From positions 1 to 45,958 of the forward strand of contig CAMBSX010000003.1 in NCBI GenBank assembly GCA_945870655.1: a DNA stretch of 45,958 bases, written 5' to 3'. Below, in pieces: positions 18,542-27,587 of this stretch; the stretch's first letter is position 1, and every line of letters begins with the position of its first letter. A program made the position numbers and the translations under genes. The notes beneath the pieces were generated by a model, which worked only from the letters and a program-made list of their open reading frames with translations, had not been told where the DNA came from and did no database searches. Origin of the DNA: Chthoniobacter flavus (GTDB lineage: Bacteria; Verrucomicrobiota; Verrucomicrobiia; Chthoniobacterales; JACTMZ01).

Positions 18542-19524
18542 AAATCTGGACGCATCATTACACGCTGCAGCCCGGATCCGCTCCGGCGCGCGCCGCGCGT
18601 GGTCCGCGTCACGGCATACTTCTCCGCGTCGAGTTCAACGGTGGAACAATCGGCTACGCCGACCTGCATCCTTGGGAGGAATTCGGGCACGCGCCATTGA
18701 CCAATCATCTTGCCTCACTGGGCACGGACCAACCGACACTCTTGGCCAACCTTGCCCTGCGCCACGCCCGAACCGATGCCGCGGCCCGCCGCGCGGGAGT
18801 CTCACTATTCGACGGGCTGCCCGAGGTCCGCAGCCACGCGCTCTTCACCGATTGGTGCGAGGCCCCGCGCTCCGTTTTCGAACCATGCAGTGCCGAAGGT
18901 TACACCGCCGCGAAAGTAAAGATCGGCCGGAATGTGCAGCGCGAAGCCGCGGCGCTCAACCGGTTTTCCGACCTCCCGCTCCGCTGGCGCCTCGATGCCA
19001 ATGCCAGTTTCACGACCGGCCGCGGCGAACCATTGACAACTTTCCTCTCCCAACTCGCCCCCGATCTCCGCCGGAAGATCGAATTCTTCGAAGATCCGAC
19101 ACCCTACGAGACCGCCGCGTGGGCCGCCCTGTCCGAATGCGAAAAAATCCCCCTCGCGCTCGACTGGGAATTACCCTCAACGCCACCGCCCTGGACCGGC
19201 GCGCAAATTGTCGTGATCAAACCGGCCTCGCAGGACGCCTTCCCGCTCGCCCTCGCCGCCAGCCAGGCAGGGATGGAAATGGTCGTCACGCACAGCATGG
19301 ACCATCCTCTCGGCCAAGCCGTCGCCCTCTGGACCGCCATGCGACTGCGCCAGCGCCACGGCGACCTCGTCCGCGACGGCGGCCTCCAAGCCACCGGCCT
19401 TTACCAGCCGGACGAATTCAGCACCCAAATCAAAACGAAAGGACCAGCCACCACGCCCCCCCCCGGCACCGGCTTCGGATTCGACAACCTGCTGGCGCGG
19501 CTTCCCTGGCAAGCACTCCGATGA
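18538..19524 (+). CDS. menC: o-succinylbenzoate synthase-like (enolase superfamily)
   Basis: AAKVKIGR, LRWRLDANASF, KIEFFEDPTPYE, VIKPASQDAF, VVTHSMDHPLGQ; GTG start overlapping the menA stop (GTGA). Confidence 0.85.
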   Translation: MKIWTHHYTLQPGSAPARAARGPRHGILLRVEFNGGTIGYADLHPWEEFGHAPLTNHLASLGTDQPTLLANLALRHARTDAAARRAGVSLFDGLPEVRSHALFTDWCEAPRSVFEPCSAEGYTAAKVKIGRNVQREAAALNRFSDLPLRWRLDANASFTTGRGEPLTTFLSQLAPDLRRKIEFFEDPTPYETAAWAALSECEKIPLALDWELPSTPPPWTGAQIVVIKPASQDAFPLALAASQAGMEMVVTHSMDHPLGQAVALWTAMRLRQRHGDLVRDGGLQATGLYQPDEFSTQIKTKGPATTPPPGTGFGFDNLLARLPWQALR

Positions 19525-19880
19525 ACCAACAAGGGCCCGCACCTCCCGTCTGGTGGCTCATCTGGGCAACCATCACCGCGGCATTTTTCCTCGCGGTCGG
19601 CATTTTTGAAACGACCGCCACCTCAACCGGCACGCAGTCATGGCTCACCCTCATCGCCCTCCCTCCCTTCATTGCCTCTGCGTTCATCCGCTTCGGCCTG
19701 CTCCCCCGTGTCACGCCACCGCCAAGGAAGTTTCTTTTCTTCATTCTCGGTCTCGCCTTGGCGGAATCTGGCGGCCTCCTTGCCCTCATCCTCGGCTCAC
19801 CCTGGAAAACACCCTTGGCCGCAGCCGCCCTTGTTCTCATCATCGTCTACATTCCCGCTTTCATCATCCGGCGCCCTTGA
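19521..19880 (+). CDS. Small multi-TM membrane protein, hypothetical
   Basis: MNQQGPAPPVWWLIWATITAAFFLAVGIFETTA...; ATGA overlap with the menC stop. Confidence 0.7.
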   Translation: MNQQGPAPPVWWLIWATITAAFFLAVGIFETTATSTGTQSWLTLIALPPFIASAFIRFGLLPRVTPPPRKFLFFILGLALAESGGLLALILGSPWKTPLAAAALVLIIVYIPAFIIRRP

Positions 19881-19899
19881 ACCCAAAATCGCATCCATC

Positions 19900-20460
19900 A
19901 TGACCCGTTCTTCTCTCACCCTTCTGGTTATCCTCGCCGTTCTGGTCTCCCTCCCTGCCCCGGCCGCCGAGCCGACCAAAGTCCTCTTCGACTTCGCAGA
20001 CCCCGCCGCTTTGCGCGGATGGCGGGTCCAAGACGACGGAGTGATGGGCGGACTCTCGAAAGGAAACATCACCCGTGATCCGGCCGGTTACGCCGTTTTC
20101 AGCGGCAAAGTGTCGCTCGAAAACAATGGGGGATTTTCCTCCATCCAAAACAACTTCGACCCCATCGAGGTTTCCCCGTATGAGCAAGCCGTTGTTCGCC
20201 TGAAAGGCGACAGCAAAGATTACCGTTTCATCGTCAAAGCCGAAAACGACGCCCGCCACTACTACGTGGCCGAATTCCCCACGACAGGCGATTGGGAAGA
20301 AATCAAAATCCCCCTCCGCACCATGTATCCTGTCCGCCGCGGCGACCGCCTCGACTTGCCCGATTACTCCGGCGAAACCCTGTCCCAGGTCCGCTTCATG
20401 ATCGCCAACGGACGGGCCGAAAGTTTCCAACTCGAGATCGCGAGCATCGCCCTCGAGTAA
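19900..20460 (+). CDS. Secreted CIA30-family protein
   Basis: Signal peptide, then FDFADPAALRGWRVQDDGVMGGLSKGNI...FSGKVSLENNGGFSSIQ...ISGRAES-like C-terminus (FMIANGRAESFQLEIASIAL); characteristic CIA30 pattern. Confidence 0.88.
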   Translation: MTRSSLTLLVILAVLVSLPAPAAEPTKVLFDFADPAALRGWRVQDDGVMGGLSKGNITRDPAGYAVFSGKVSLENNGGFSSIQNNFDPIEVSPYEQAVVRLKGDSKDYRFIVKAENDARHYYVAEFPTTGDWEEIKIPLRTMYPVRRGDRLDLPDYSGETLSQVRFMIANGRAESFQLEIASIALE

Positions 20461-20501
20461 GGAGCAACTATCCCCTCGAGCCACCTCGAACCACACGGCG
20501 C

Positions 20502-20522
20502 CCGGGGACGGCCGCCCTCCAA
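20502..20522. repeat. Intergenic repeat copy (GGAGGGCGGCCGTCCCCGG family)
   Basis: CCGGGGACGGCCGCCCTCCAA is the exact reverse complement of 22975-22995. Confidence 0.75.
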
Positions 20523-20588
20523 CCGCAGAGGCGCCGTTTGCTTTTGGGCCGTCTCGCAGAATCGGCTCCGCCGTCAGCCGTTATGCGG

Positions 20589-20646
20589 CATAGGCATCCC
20601 TGCCTATGACGGTCTGGACATCATCGGCAAGGTGCCGATGCCACTT
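20589..20646. repeat. Two tandem REP-like hairpins
   Basis: CATAGGCA-tccc-TGCCTATG (20589-20608) and CATCGGC-aaggt-GCCGATG (20622-20640) followed by CCACTT. Confidence 0.75.
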
Positions 20647-20707
20647 TTCTCTCCCTCCCCGACCCACAACCACTTCGACCCCTTGGCTACTTTCTGTTCA
20701 AAAACTC

Positions 20708-22933
20708 CTAGAGCAATGCCACGGGATCCACATCCACGGCGACATGCACATCCTTCGGAAGCTTGAGCGACCCCAAACTCTCCTTGACCGCCTTGGTCAG
20801 CGACCGGATCTGCTTCCCCCGCGCCACCACCTGATACCGATACATCCCGCGGACCCGGGCCAGCGGGGCCGGGGCGGCCGGGCTGACCATGACCGACTGC
20901 GGCACGGCGGCGGTCAATTTCTGCGCCAGCGTCCGCGCCGCGAACTCCGCTTTTTGCGCGGTATCCGCGCGTGCCGTGAGCAGAACCAGATGCGAATACG
21001 GCGGATGTCCGAAATTGTGGCGCATCTCGAGTTCATGCGCGGCGAAGCCATCGAAGTCGTGCGATTTGGCGAACTGCAGCGACGGATGCGCCGGGGAAAA
21101 GGTTTGCACAATCACCTCCCCCTCCGCGTCCCCGCGACCCGCCCGTCCCGCGACCTGCACGAGAAGCTGGAACGTCCGCTCCCCCGCCCGGAAGTCCGGC
21201 AAATGCAGCGCGGAATCCGCGCTGATGATCCCCACCAAAGTCACGCCCGGAAAGTGCAGGCCCTTGGCGATCATCTGGGTGCCGACCAGGATGTCGATTT
21301 TCCGGCTGCGGAAGGCCCCGAGTGTTTCGTGATACGCGCCTTTGCGCGTCATGGTGTCCGAATCCATCCGCGCCACCCGAGCCGAGGGGAACATCTTCCG
21401 CACCGCGGCCTCCACTTTTTCCGTACCCACCCCGCTGAACGCGATTTGCGGATCGTGGCACTGCGGACACCGCCGCGGCGGCTTTTGGGCGTAACCGCAG
21501 ATGTGGCAGCGGGCCAGATCCTCCTTTTTGTGCAAGGCGAGCGAAACACTGCAGTGCGGACACTCCACGTTTTTCCCGCAGGACTTGCAGGCCAGCACGG
21601 TGAAAAACCCGCGGCGGTTGAGAAAAAGAATCGTCTGCTCGCCCTTGGCCAGACGCGCTTCGATGGCCAGCCCCAGCTTCGGCGAGATGAACTGGTCGTT
21701 GCGTTCACCGTCTTTGCTCCGCAAGCGCATGTCGACCACCCGAAAGACAGGCAGCACGCAGCCGTCATGCCGGTGGGTCAACTCGAGCAGGTCGTATTTG
21801 CCCTTGCGGCAGTTCTCGAAAGTTTCCAGCGACGGCGTGGCCGATCCGAGCAACACCGCGCACGGCTCCATTTTCCCCCGCACCACCGCGAGGTCGCGTG
21901 CATGGTAACGAGGCCCCTCGTCCTGCTTGTAGGAATTGTCATGCTCCTCGTCGATGACGATAAGCCCCGGATTTGCCAAGGGCGCGAAAACCGCTCCGCG
22001 TGCACCGATGACAATGCGCGCCTGCCCGCTCCGCACCCGGTGCCATTCGTCGTGGCGCTCCCCCTCGCTCAAATGACTGTGCAGCACCGCCACCTCGATT
22101 CCTTGCGGCGCGAAGCGCGAGGAGAAGCGCTCGACGGTCTGCGGGGTTAGGGCAATTTCCGGGACCAGCACAAGTGCCGTTTTTCCCGCTTGGAGCACCT
22201 CATCGATGGCGCGCAGGTAAACCTCCGTCTTCCCGCTGCCGGTGATTCCTTTCAGAACAATGGGCCGATGCCCCCCCGGATCGCGCAAGGCCGGACGGAT
22301 CCCTTCCAGCGCGTGCTCCTGCTCGGCACTCAAGACCGGCGGCACCGAGGCCACAAATTCCTCCGATCCGAGGGGGGCGCGCCGCACTTCCTCGGCTGTG
22401 ACCTCCACCCAACCACGCCGGGCGAGCGTTTTCACCGCGGCATCGGAGGCACCGGTCTCCGCAGCAAGTCGTGCCACAGCGACCGGCCCGTTGGTTTGCA
22501 AATAGGCGAGAACCGCCGCCTGCCGCGGAGCCTTGGTCCGCAGGGCCGCCATCTCCTCCGCACTGGCCGGCTTGGCCAAAGAAGCAAACTTGCGTTTGAG
22601 CGGAGCATGCCCCGTCTCCCGCACCGCGCGCGGCAAAACACAGCGCAAGGCATCCTGTTCATCGCACCCGTAATATTCCGCCATCCACTTCGCCAGTTTC
22701 AGCAGCACCGGCGTCATTTGCGGACGCTCGTCCATCACCGCGACGAGCGGACGCACCCCCTCGGCCGAGGTCGTTTCCGCCACCGCCACTACCGTCCCGA
22801 TCGCTTGCCGGTTGCGCAGCGGCACGCGCACCCGCGATCCCGCCGCGACCCGCCCGTCCCATCCCGCGGGGATCTCGTAATCGAGCGTCTTCCCCGTCGA
22901 ACGGTCGAGGATCACCTGGGCAAAGCGCGGCAT
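20708..22933 (-). CDS. priA: Primosomal protein N' (PriA helicase)
   Basis: LKGITGSGKTEVYLRAIDE Walker A, VIDEEHDNSYKQDEGPRYHARDLA, zinc-binding CKSCGKNVECPHCSVSL...CHICGYAQKPPRRCPQCHD, QVAGRAGRGDAEGEV. Confidence 0.97.
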   Translation of the reverse strand: MPRFAQVILDRSTGKTLDYEIPAGWDGRVAAGSRVRVPLRNRQAIGTVVAVAETTSAEGVRPLVAVMDERPQMTPVLLKLAKWMAEYYGCDEQDALRCVLPRAVRETGHAPLKRKFASLAKPASAEEMAALRTKAPRQAAVLAYLQTNGPVAVARLAAETGASDAAVKTLARRGWVEVTAEEVRRAPLGSEEFVASVPPVLSAEQEHALEGIRPALRDPGGHRPIVLKGITGSGKTEVYLRAIDEVLQAGKTALVLVPEIALTPQTVERFSSRFAPQGIEVAVLHSHLSEGERHDEWHRVRSGQARIVIGARGAVFAPLANPGLIVIDEEHDNSYKQDEGPRYHARDLAVVRGKMEPCAVLLGSATPSLETFENCRKGKYDLLELTHRHDGCVLPVFRVVDMRLRSKDGERNDQFISPKLGLAIEARLAKGEQTILFLNRRGFFTVLACKSCGKNVECPHCSVSLALHKKEDLARCHICGYAQKPPRRCPQCHDPQIAFSGVGTEKVEAAVRKMFPSARVARMDSDTMTRKGAYHETLGAFRSRKIDILVGTQMIAKGLHFPGVTLVGIISADSALHLPDFRAGERTFQLLVQVAGRAGRGDAEGEVIVQTFSPAHPSLQFAKSHDFDGFAAHELEMRHNFGHPPYSHLVLLTARADTAQKAEFAARTLAQKLTAAVPQSVMVSPAAPAPLARVRGMYRYQVVARGKQIRSLTKAVKESLGSLKLPKDVHVAVDVDPVALL

Positions 22934-22974
22934 GAAGGGATCTTATCCGGTCCGTCGAAGGCCTCAATCAGCCT

Positions 22975-23040
22975 TTGGAGGGCGGCCGTCCCCGGCCACC
23001 GCGGGATAAGATGCGGCTCGCGGGGACGCCCGCCCTCCAA
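22975..23040. repeat. Long inverted repeat, REP-like
   Basis: TTGGAGGGCGGCCGTCCCCG ... CGGGGACGCCCGCCCTCCAA: 20-bp arms with one mismatch. Confidence 0.8.
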
Positions 23041-23062
23041 GAAAACACGCTTTGTGGTTTCC

Positions 23063-23482
23063 CTATTTTCCAACCACCGAAACAACCACCTCCCGCCGGT
23101 GCGGGGCGCGGCGGTGCTCGAGCAAAAAAATCCCCTGCCACGTACCGAGGGCCATGCGACCGCCGGTCACGGGAATCGTCTCGCTCGTGCGGGTCACGGT
23201 CATGCGCAGGTGACTGGCCGTGTCATCCGGACCTTCCATCGTGTGCAAATGCCAGTCCGCACCGTCCGGGGCAATCCGGTCGAGAAACTGATGCAAATCT
23301 TCCCGCGCCGAGGGATCGGCATTTTCGAAAATGACCAAACTGGCGCTGGTATGCCGGACGAACACCGTGACGATGCCTTCTTTCAGTCCGGACGCACAAA
23401 CCATGCGCGTCACCTCGTCGGTGATTTCATAACTTCCGCGCCCGCTCGTGCGGACTTCAAAACTTTCCGTTTTGGCGATCAT
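23063..23482 (-). CDS. yjbQ: YjbQ/UPF0047 family protein
   Basis: VFVRHTSASLVIFENADPSAREDLHQFLDRIAP...DDTASHLRMTVTRTSETIPVTGGRMALGTWQGIFLLEHRRAPHRREVVVSVVG. Confidence 0.93.
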   Translation of the reverse strand: MIAKTESFEVRTSGRGSYEITDEVTRMVCASGLKEGIVTVFVRHTSASLVIFENADPSAREDLHQFLDRIAPDGADWHLHTMEGPDDTASHLRMTVTRTSETIPVTGGRMALGTWQGIFLLEHRRAPHRREVVVSVVGK

Positions 23483-23501
23483 TCCGCAAAACTTTCCACC
23501 C

Positions 23502-24659
23502 TCATCTCTCAACCCCCTCAACTCCATAAAGCGCCTGCACAAGCCGGGCCGGACGCGATTCGCGCAGCACGCCATTTTCCATCCGGTTCATCACGTAGGC
23601 AAAACCGAGCCGGTTCTCCGGATCGGCAAAAGCCAGACTACCTCCGGCCCCCGGATGCCCGAAGGCATCCAACGACGGACCAAACGTGGCGCGCTGTTTT
23701 GTCCCGGACTCATCCAGTGGATCCATCATGAATCCGGCGGAGAAAGACGTCGGCTGGCACAGCACCATATCCGGACCATTGCTGCGGCGTTGGGTCAGCG
23801 CCTCGTGCCACGGGCCGTGGAAAAACTCCCCCGACGCCAAGCGATCATAGAAGCGGGCCAGAGACCGCGCATTGCCGATCCCCCCGAAGGAAGGAAGCGA
23901 CGCGCGCCACACTTCCGGACGGTTTGTAGCCGCCGCGCCGGCCAGCCCCGACGGCCGGACGAAAGACCGGGCGGTGAGCGAAGCGCGGTCGGCCAACGCC
24001 TTTTCGAACGGTCCCGGCTCTTTCAAGTCCCCAACCCCGGCCGCATGCATCCGCGCCACATGACCGTCTAATTCCGCGGGCAAGCCGATCCAGAATTGCA
24101 AAGCGAGCGGATCGCCGAAGGCCTTCCGCCAATAAGCGCCGAGGGGCAAACCCGCCGTGCGCCGCACGAGGGCATCGAGCAGATAGCCGAAGGTCCGCGG
24201 CGCGTAGCCGTGAGCCGTGCCCGGCTTCCAATTCGGAGCCTGCGCCGCCAGCGCCGCAGCCACGCCTTCCATAGCAAAAATATCCAGGCCGTCCTGCTCG
24301 AGCACAGCCAATCCGGCCCGGTGGGCAAGCAAGTCGGAGATCGTCACCTTGTCTTTTCCCGCCGTCCCGAATTCCGGCCAGACCTCGGCCACCGGGGCCT
24401 CCAGAGGAACTTTGGCTTCCTGCAAGGCATGCAAGGCACAGGCCGCCGCCGGCCCCTTGGTTGCCGACCAGCAAAAAACGATGGTGTCCGCAGTCCAGGG
24501 CGATGCCTCCGCCGCGTCGCGCCACCCGCCGCCGAAGCGCAGCAATTCGTGGCCGTCCTGCCAGACACACACCTCGGCGCCCAGTTCTTCGCCGCGGGCA
24601 AAATGACCCTCAAAGACCGCCCGCACCCGCGCGGTGGCGGCCCCGTCGATGCTCCTCAT
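23502..24659 (-). CDS. Serine hydrolase, beta-lactamase class C/EstB family
   Basis: FCWSATKGPAA (SxxK), VTISDLLAHRAGLAVLEQ, HGYAPRTFGYLLDALVRR (YxN-like position), FGHPGAGGSLAFADPENRLGFAYVMNRM. Confidence 0.92.
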   Translation of the reverse strand: MRSIDGAATARVRAVFEGHFARGEELGAEVCVWQDGHELLRFGGGWRDAAEASPWTADTIVFCWSATKGPAAACALHALQEAKVPLEAPVAEVWPEFGTAGKDKVTISDLLAHRAGLAVLEQDGLDIFAMEGVAAALAAQAPNWKPGTAHGYAPRTFGYLLDALVRRTAGLPLGAYWRKAFGDPLALQFWIGLPAELDGHVARMHAAGVGDLKEPGPFEKALADRASLTARSFVRPSGLAGAAATNRPEVWRASLPSFGGIGNARSLARFYDRLASGEFFHGPWHEALTQRRSNGPDMVLCQPTSFSAGFMMDPLDESGTKQRATFGPSLDAFGHPGAGGSLAFADPENRLGFAYVMNRMENGVLRESRPARLVQALYGVEGVER

Positions 24660-25075
24660 ACCAGCTTGCCGATGACGTCTTCCAAATCCGGATCGTAGCG
24701 GGCGATTTCCCGGAACTTTTCGTCCAGATTGAAACTCATCTGCAGATAACTTTGCGCCTCCTCCGGATTGCCCAACACCGCGTGGTAGCAGCCGAGATTG
24801 TAAAAATAGACCGGTTCGCGAAGCAGCGAAGCAGGCCCCTCCTGCAGCAAAGCCATGGCCTCGGCGGTGCGTCCGAGTTCATGCAGACAAAATGCCCCGT
24901 GGATATAGCCGAGCGGCAAGTCCGGACGGTCGGCCCGCAAAGTCTCGCAGGCTGTCAGCGCCTCCGGCCACCGCCGCACGCGCATAAAAATGTAAACCCT
25001 CAACTGCGCGACATCTTCGTGTCCGCGGTCCTCCCCCGGCACCCGCTCCAATTCGGCGAGGGCCTCTTCCGCCAT
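24656..25075 (-). CDS. TPR-repeat protein
   Basis: Helical repeat pattern (PEALTACETLRADRPDLPLGYIHGAFCLHELGRTAEAMALLQEG...VYFYNLGCYHAVLGNPEEAQSYLQMSFNLD); overlaps the serine hydrolase start by 4 bp. Confidence 0.75.
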   Translation of the reverse strand: MAEEALAELERVPGEDRGHEDVAQLRVYIFMRVRRWPEALTACETLRADRPDLPLGYIHGAFCLHELGRTAEAMALLQEGPASLLREPVYFYNLGCYHAVLGNPEEAQSYLQMSFNLDEKFREIARYDPDLEDVIGKLV

Positions 25076-25134
25076 ACCCAGCTCAAGATAGCCTTGGGCG
25101 GCATTGATGTAGTGTTGCAGGGCGATGATGGTAG

Positions 25135-26730
25135 CTAAGGCGAAAGGGGGCTGCCGCGCAACCGTTTCGCCACCTCGCCGCCAAGGGAGTCCTTGATTTG
25201 CAGGGCCAACTTCGGACCGATACCCGGCACCGCGGCAATGTCCCCGACCGGGACCCGGCGCAACCGTTCGACCGAACCAAAGACGCGCAACAGCGCCTGC
25301 TTGCGCGTTTTGTTCACCCCTTCAATGTCGTCCAAACGGCTCTCGGATACCCGGCGCTTCATCAGCAGCTGGTGGTAGCCATTGGCCACACGGTGCGCCT
25401 CGTCCCGGATCCGTTGCAGCAGTTTCAGCCCCCCACTCTCGTGCGGCAGGCGCAAGGGCTGCGGGTCGTTGGGGAAAAAAATTTCCTCACGCTCCTTGGC
25501 CAGTCCGATCACCGGCTGACCGCGCAGCCCGAGTCGTCGCAACTCCCCGACTGCACTGGACAATTGACCGCGACCCCCGTCGACCACCACGAGATCCGGA
25601 ATACGGTCCGCCGTGGGCATGGGCAGCCGCGCCACCGCCTCCCCCGCATCCTCCTGGCTGAATTCCGCGACCTCGGGATGCGCTTCGCGCGCCACGGCCA
25701 ACAGCCGCGCGTAACGCCGGCGCACCACCTCGGCCATGCTGGCAAAGTCATCCTGCCCCTCCACCGTCCTGATCCGGTAACGACGGTAGCTGCTGCGGTC
25801 CGGGACGCCGTCCTTGAAGCGGACCATCGACGCCACCACGTGCGTGTTGGTGATGTTGGAAATGTCGAAACACTCCATGAGAGCGGGTGGACGCGGCAAG
25901 CCGAGGGCCTCCCCGAGTTCGGCCAGGTCGGCTTCCGGATTGACCGCACGGGGCAAAGCATCCCCGCGCAGAAAACGCCGCGACTTTGCCGCGGTGCGCC
26001 GCAGCGCGGTGACCAGATCACGCAGCGCCGCGGCCTTCTCGAAATCCTGCCGGGCGGCGGCGGCCTGCATTTCCTGCTCCAACTCTTCGGGCACATCTTT
26101 GCTCCGGCCCTCGAGAAATTTGCAGGCCTCAAGCACACGCGCCCGGTAGTCCGCCTCACTGATCTTGCCGACGCAGGGCGCGGAGCAATTTTTGATGATG
26201 TCATCGTGGCAGTGACGGTAATCTTTTTCCGTCGGCACACGCGGACGGCAGGAACGCAGGCCGTATTTGCGCTTGAGGATCTCGAGGGTCGCGCGGAGCG
26301 CGCCCGAGTGCGCGTAGGGACCGTAATAGCGGGCGCCATCGTTTTTCTTCAGCCGTACGAGGGAGAACTTGGGGAACGGATCGTCGAGGTTGACTTTGAT
26401 CTGGAGGAAATTTTTGTCGTCACGGAACGAAATATTGTATTTCGGCCGGTATTCCTTGATCAGCCGCCCCTCGAGCAGCACCGCCTCGGCGTCGGAACGG
26501 ACCACGTGCAGGGTAAAATCCCACACCGAGTCGAGCAAAGCGCGCGTCTTGAGGTCGGCCATCCGCGAGCGCGCCGGAGTGAAATAGTTGGCCAGTCGCT
26601 TGCGCAGGTCGCGCGCCTTGCCCACATAGATGACCCGGCTGAGCCGGTCACGCATGAGGTAAACCCCCGGCTTGTGCGGCACCTCGTGCAGGCGGGCGCG
26701 GAGATCGGGCTTGTCTCGGGCAGCAGGCAT
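25135..26730 (-). CDS. uvrC: Excinuclease ABC subunit C
   Basis: GIY-YIG domain (KPGVYLMRDRLSRVIYVGKARDLRKRLANYF), Cys cluster (CRPRVPTEKDYRHCHDDIIKNCSAPC), UVR motif, C-terminal RNase H-like and HhH domains. Confidence 0.97.
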   Translation of the reverse strand: MPAARDKPDLRARLHEVPHKPGVYLMRDRLSRVIYVGKARDLRKRLANYFTPARSRMADLKTRALLDSVWDFTLHVVRSDAEAVLLEGRLIKEYRPKYNISFRDDKNFLQIKVNLDDPFPKFSLVRLKKNDGARYYGPYAHSGALRATLEILKRKYGLRSCRPRVPTEKDYRHCHDDIIKNCSAPCVGKISEADYRARVLEACKFLEGRSKDVPEELEQEMQAAAARQDFEKAAALRDLVTALRRTAAKSRRFLRGDALPRAVNPEADLAELGEALGLPRPPALMECFDISNITNTHVVASMVRFKDGVPDRSSYRRYRIRTVEGQDDFASMAEVVRRRYARLLAVAREAHPEVAEFSQEDAGEAVARLPMPTADRIPDLVVVDGGRGQLSSAVGELRRLGLRGQPVIGLAKEREEIFFPNDPQPLRLPHESGGLKLLQRIRDEAHRVANGYHQLLMKRRVSESRLDDIEGVNKTRKQALLRVFGSVERLRRVPVGDIAAVPGIGPKLALQIKDSLGGEVAKRLRGSPLSP

Positions 26731-26805
26731 CTCCGGCCAAATATAGCCACTCCGGCCGCCCCCGCCATCCTTGCATCGGACGACCAGACGGCTAACCTTT
26801 ACCCC

Positions 26806-27528
26806 GTGAGATTGCTCCTGGCTTCTTTTGCCACTTTGCTTACCGCCGCAAACGCCCTCGCGCAGGAGGCTTTGCCCCCCGTTCGCGCAGAGATCAATTT
26901 GTGGCAGGTCGTGCTCTCCGGAGGCCCCGTCATGATCCCTTTGGGGATTCTCTCGATCATCGCCGTGATGCTCATTCTGGTCTACCTTTTCACCATGCGG
27001 CGTGGCGCGGTGGTGACCAAGCGCTACATGGCAACGGCCGATGCCCTCCTGCGCAAACGGGACTACCTCGGTCTTCTCGCTATCTCCAACCGCCATCGCG
27101 AAGCCGTCGCCCGCGTCATGCAACGTACGCTGGACTTCGTCACCCAGCACCCGGAAGCCACCTACGCCGATGCCCGCGAAATCGCCGAAACCGAAGGTAC
27201 CCGCCAAGCCGCCGCCCTCAACCAGCGTATCACTTACCTTGCCGATATCGGCACCATCGCCCCAATGCTCGGCCTCTTCGGGACGGTGCTGGGCATGATC
27301 AAGTCTTTCAGCGTGGTGGCCAGCGATATCGTGGCCTCCCGACCCATCATGCTGGCCGAAGGCGTCTCGGAGGCCCTGGTGACCACAGCCACGGGCCTGG
27401 TCATCGGCATCCCGGCCATGGCCGCTTATTCTTTTTTCCGCGGACGCACCCAGTCGCTCATCGCGGAACTGGAGGCCGCTTCCACCCAGTTGATGGCCCT
27501 CATGTCGGTGGCTTTCACCCGGAAATAA
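26806..27528 (+). CDS. exbB: MotA/TolQ/ExbB family proton-channel protein
   Basis: LADIGTIAPMLGLFGTVLGMIKSFSVVA...LAEGVSEALVTTATGLVIGIPAMAAYSFFRGR; GTG start with signal-like N-terminus. Confidence 0.88.
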   Translation: MRLLLASFATLLTAANALAQEALPPVRAEINLWQVVLSGGPVMIPLGILSIIAVMLILVYLFTMRRGAVVTKRYMATADALLRKRDYLGLLAISNRHREAVARVMQRTLDFVTQHPEATYADAREIAETEGTRQAAALNQRITYLADIGTIAPMLGLFGTVLGMIKSFSVVASDIVASRPIMLAEGVSEALVTTATGLVIGIPAMAAYSFFRGRTQSLIAELEAASTQLMALMSVAFTRK

Positions 27529-27587
27529 ACAGCACGCCCCGATCATTTTTTGGTGCCATCCGACCCGGTCGGCGCTATGAATACTCT

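Noticed and set aside
25198-26800. N-terminal part of the 776-aa plus-strand ORF
   Set aside because: Antisense to uvrC; only the 3' portion from GTG 26806 is a real ExbB-like gene.
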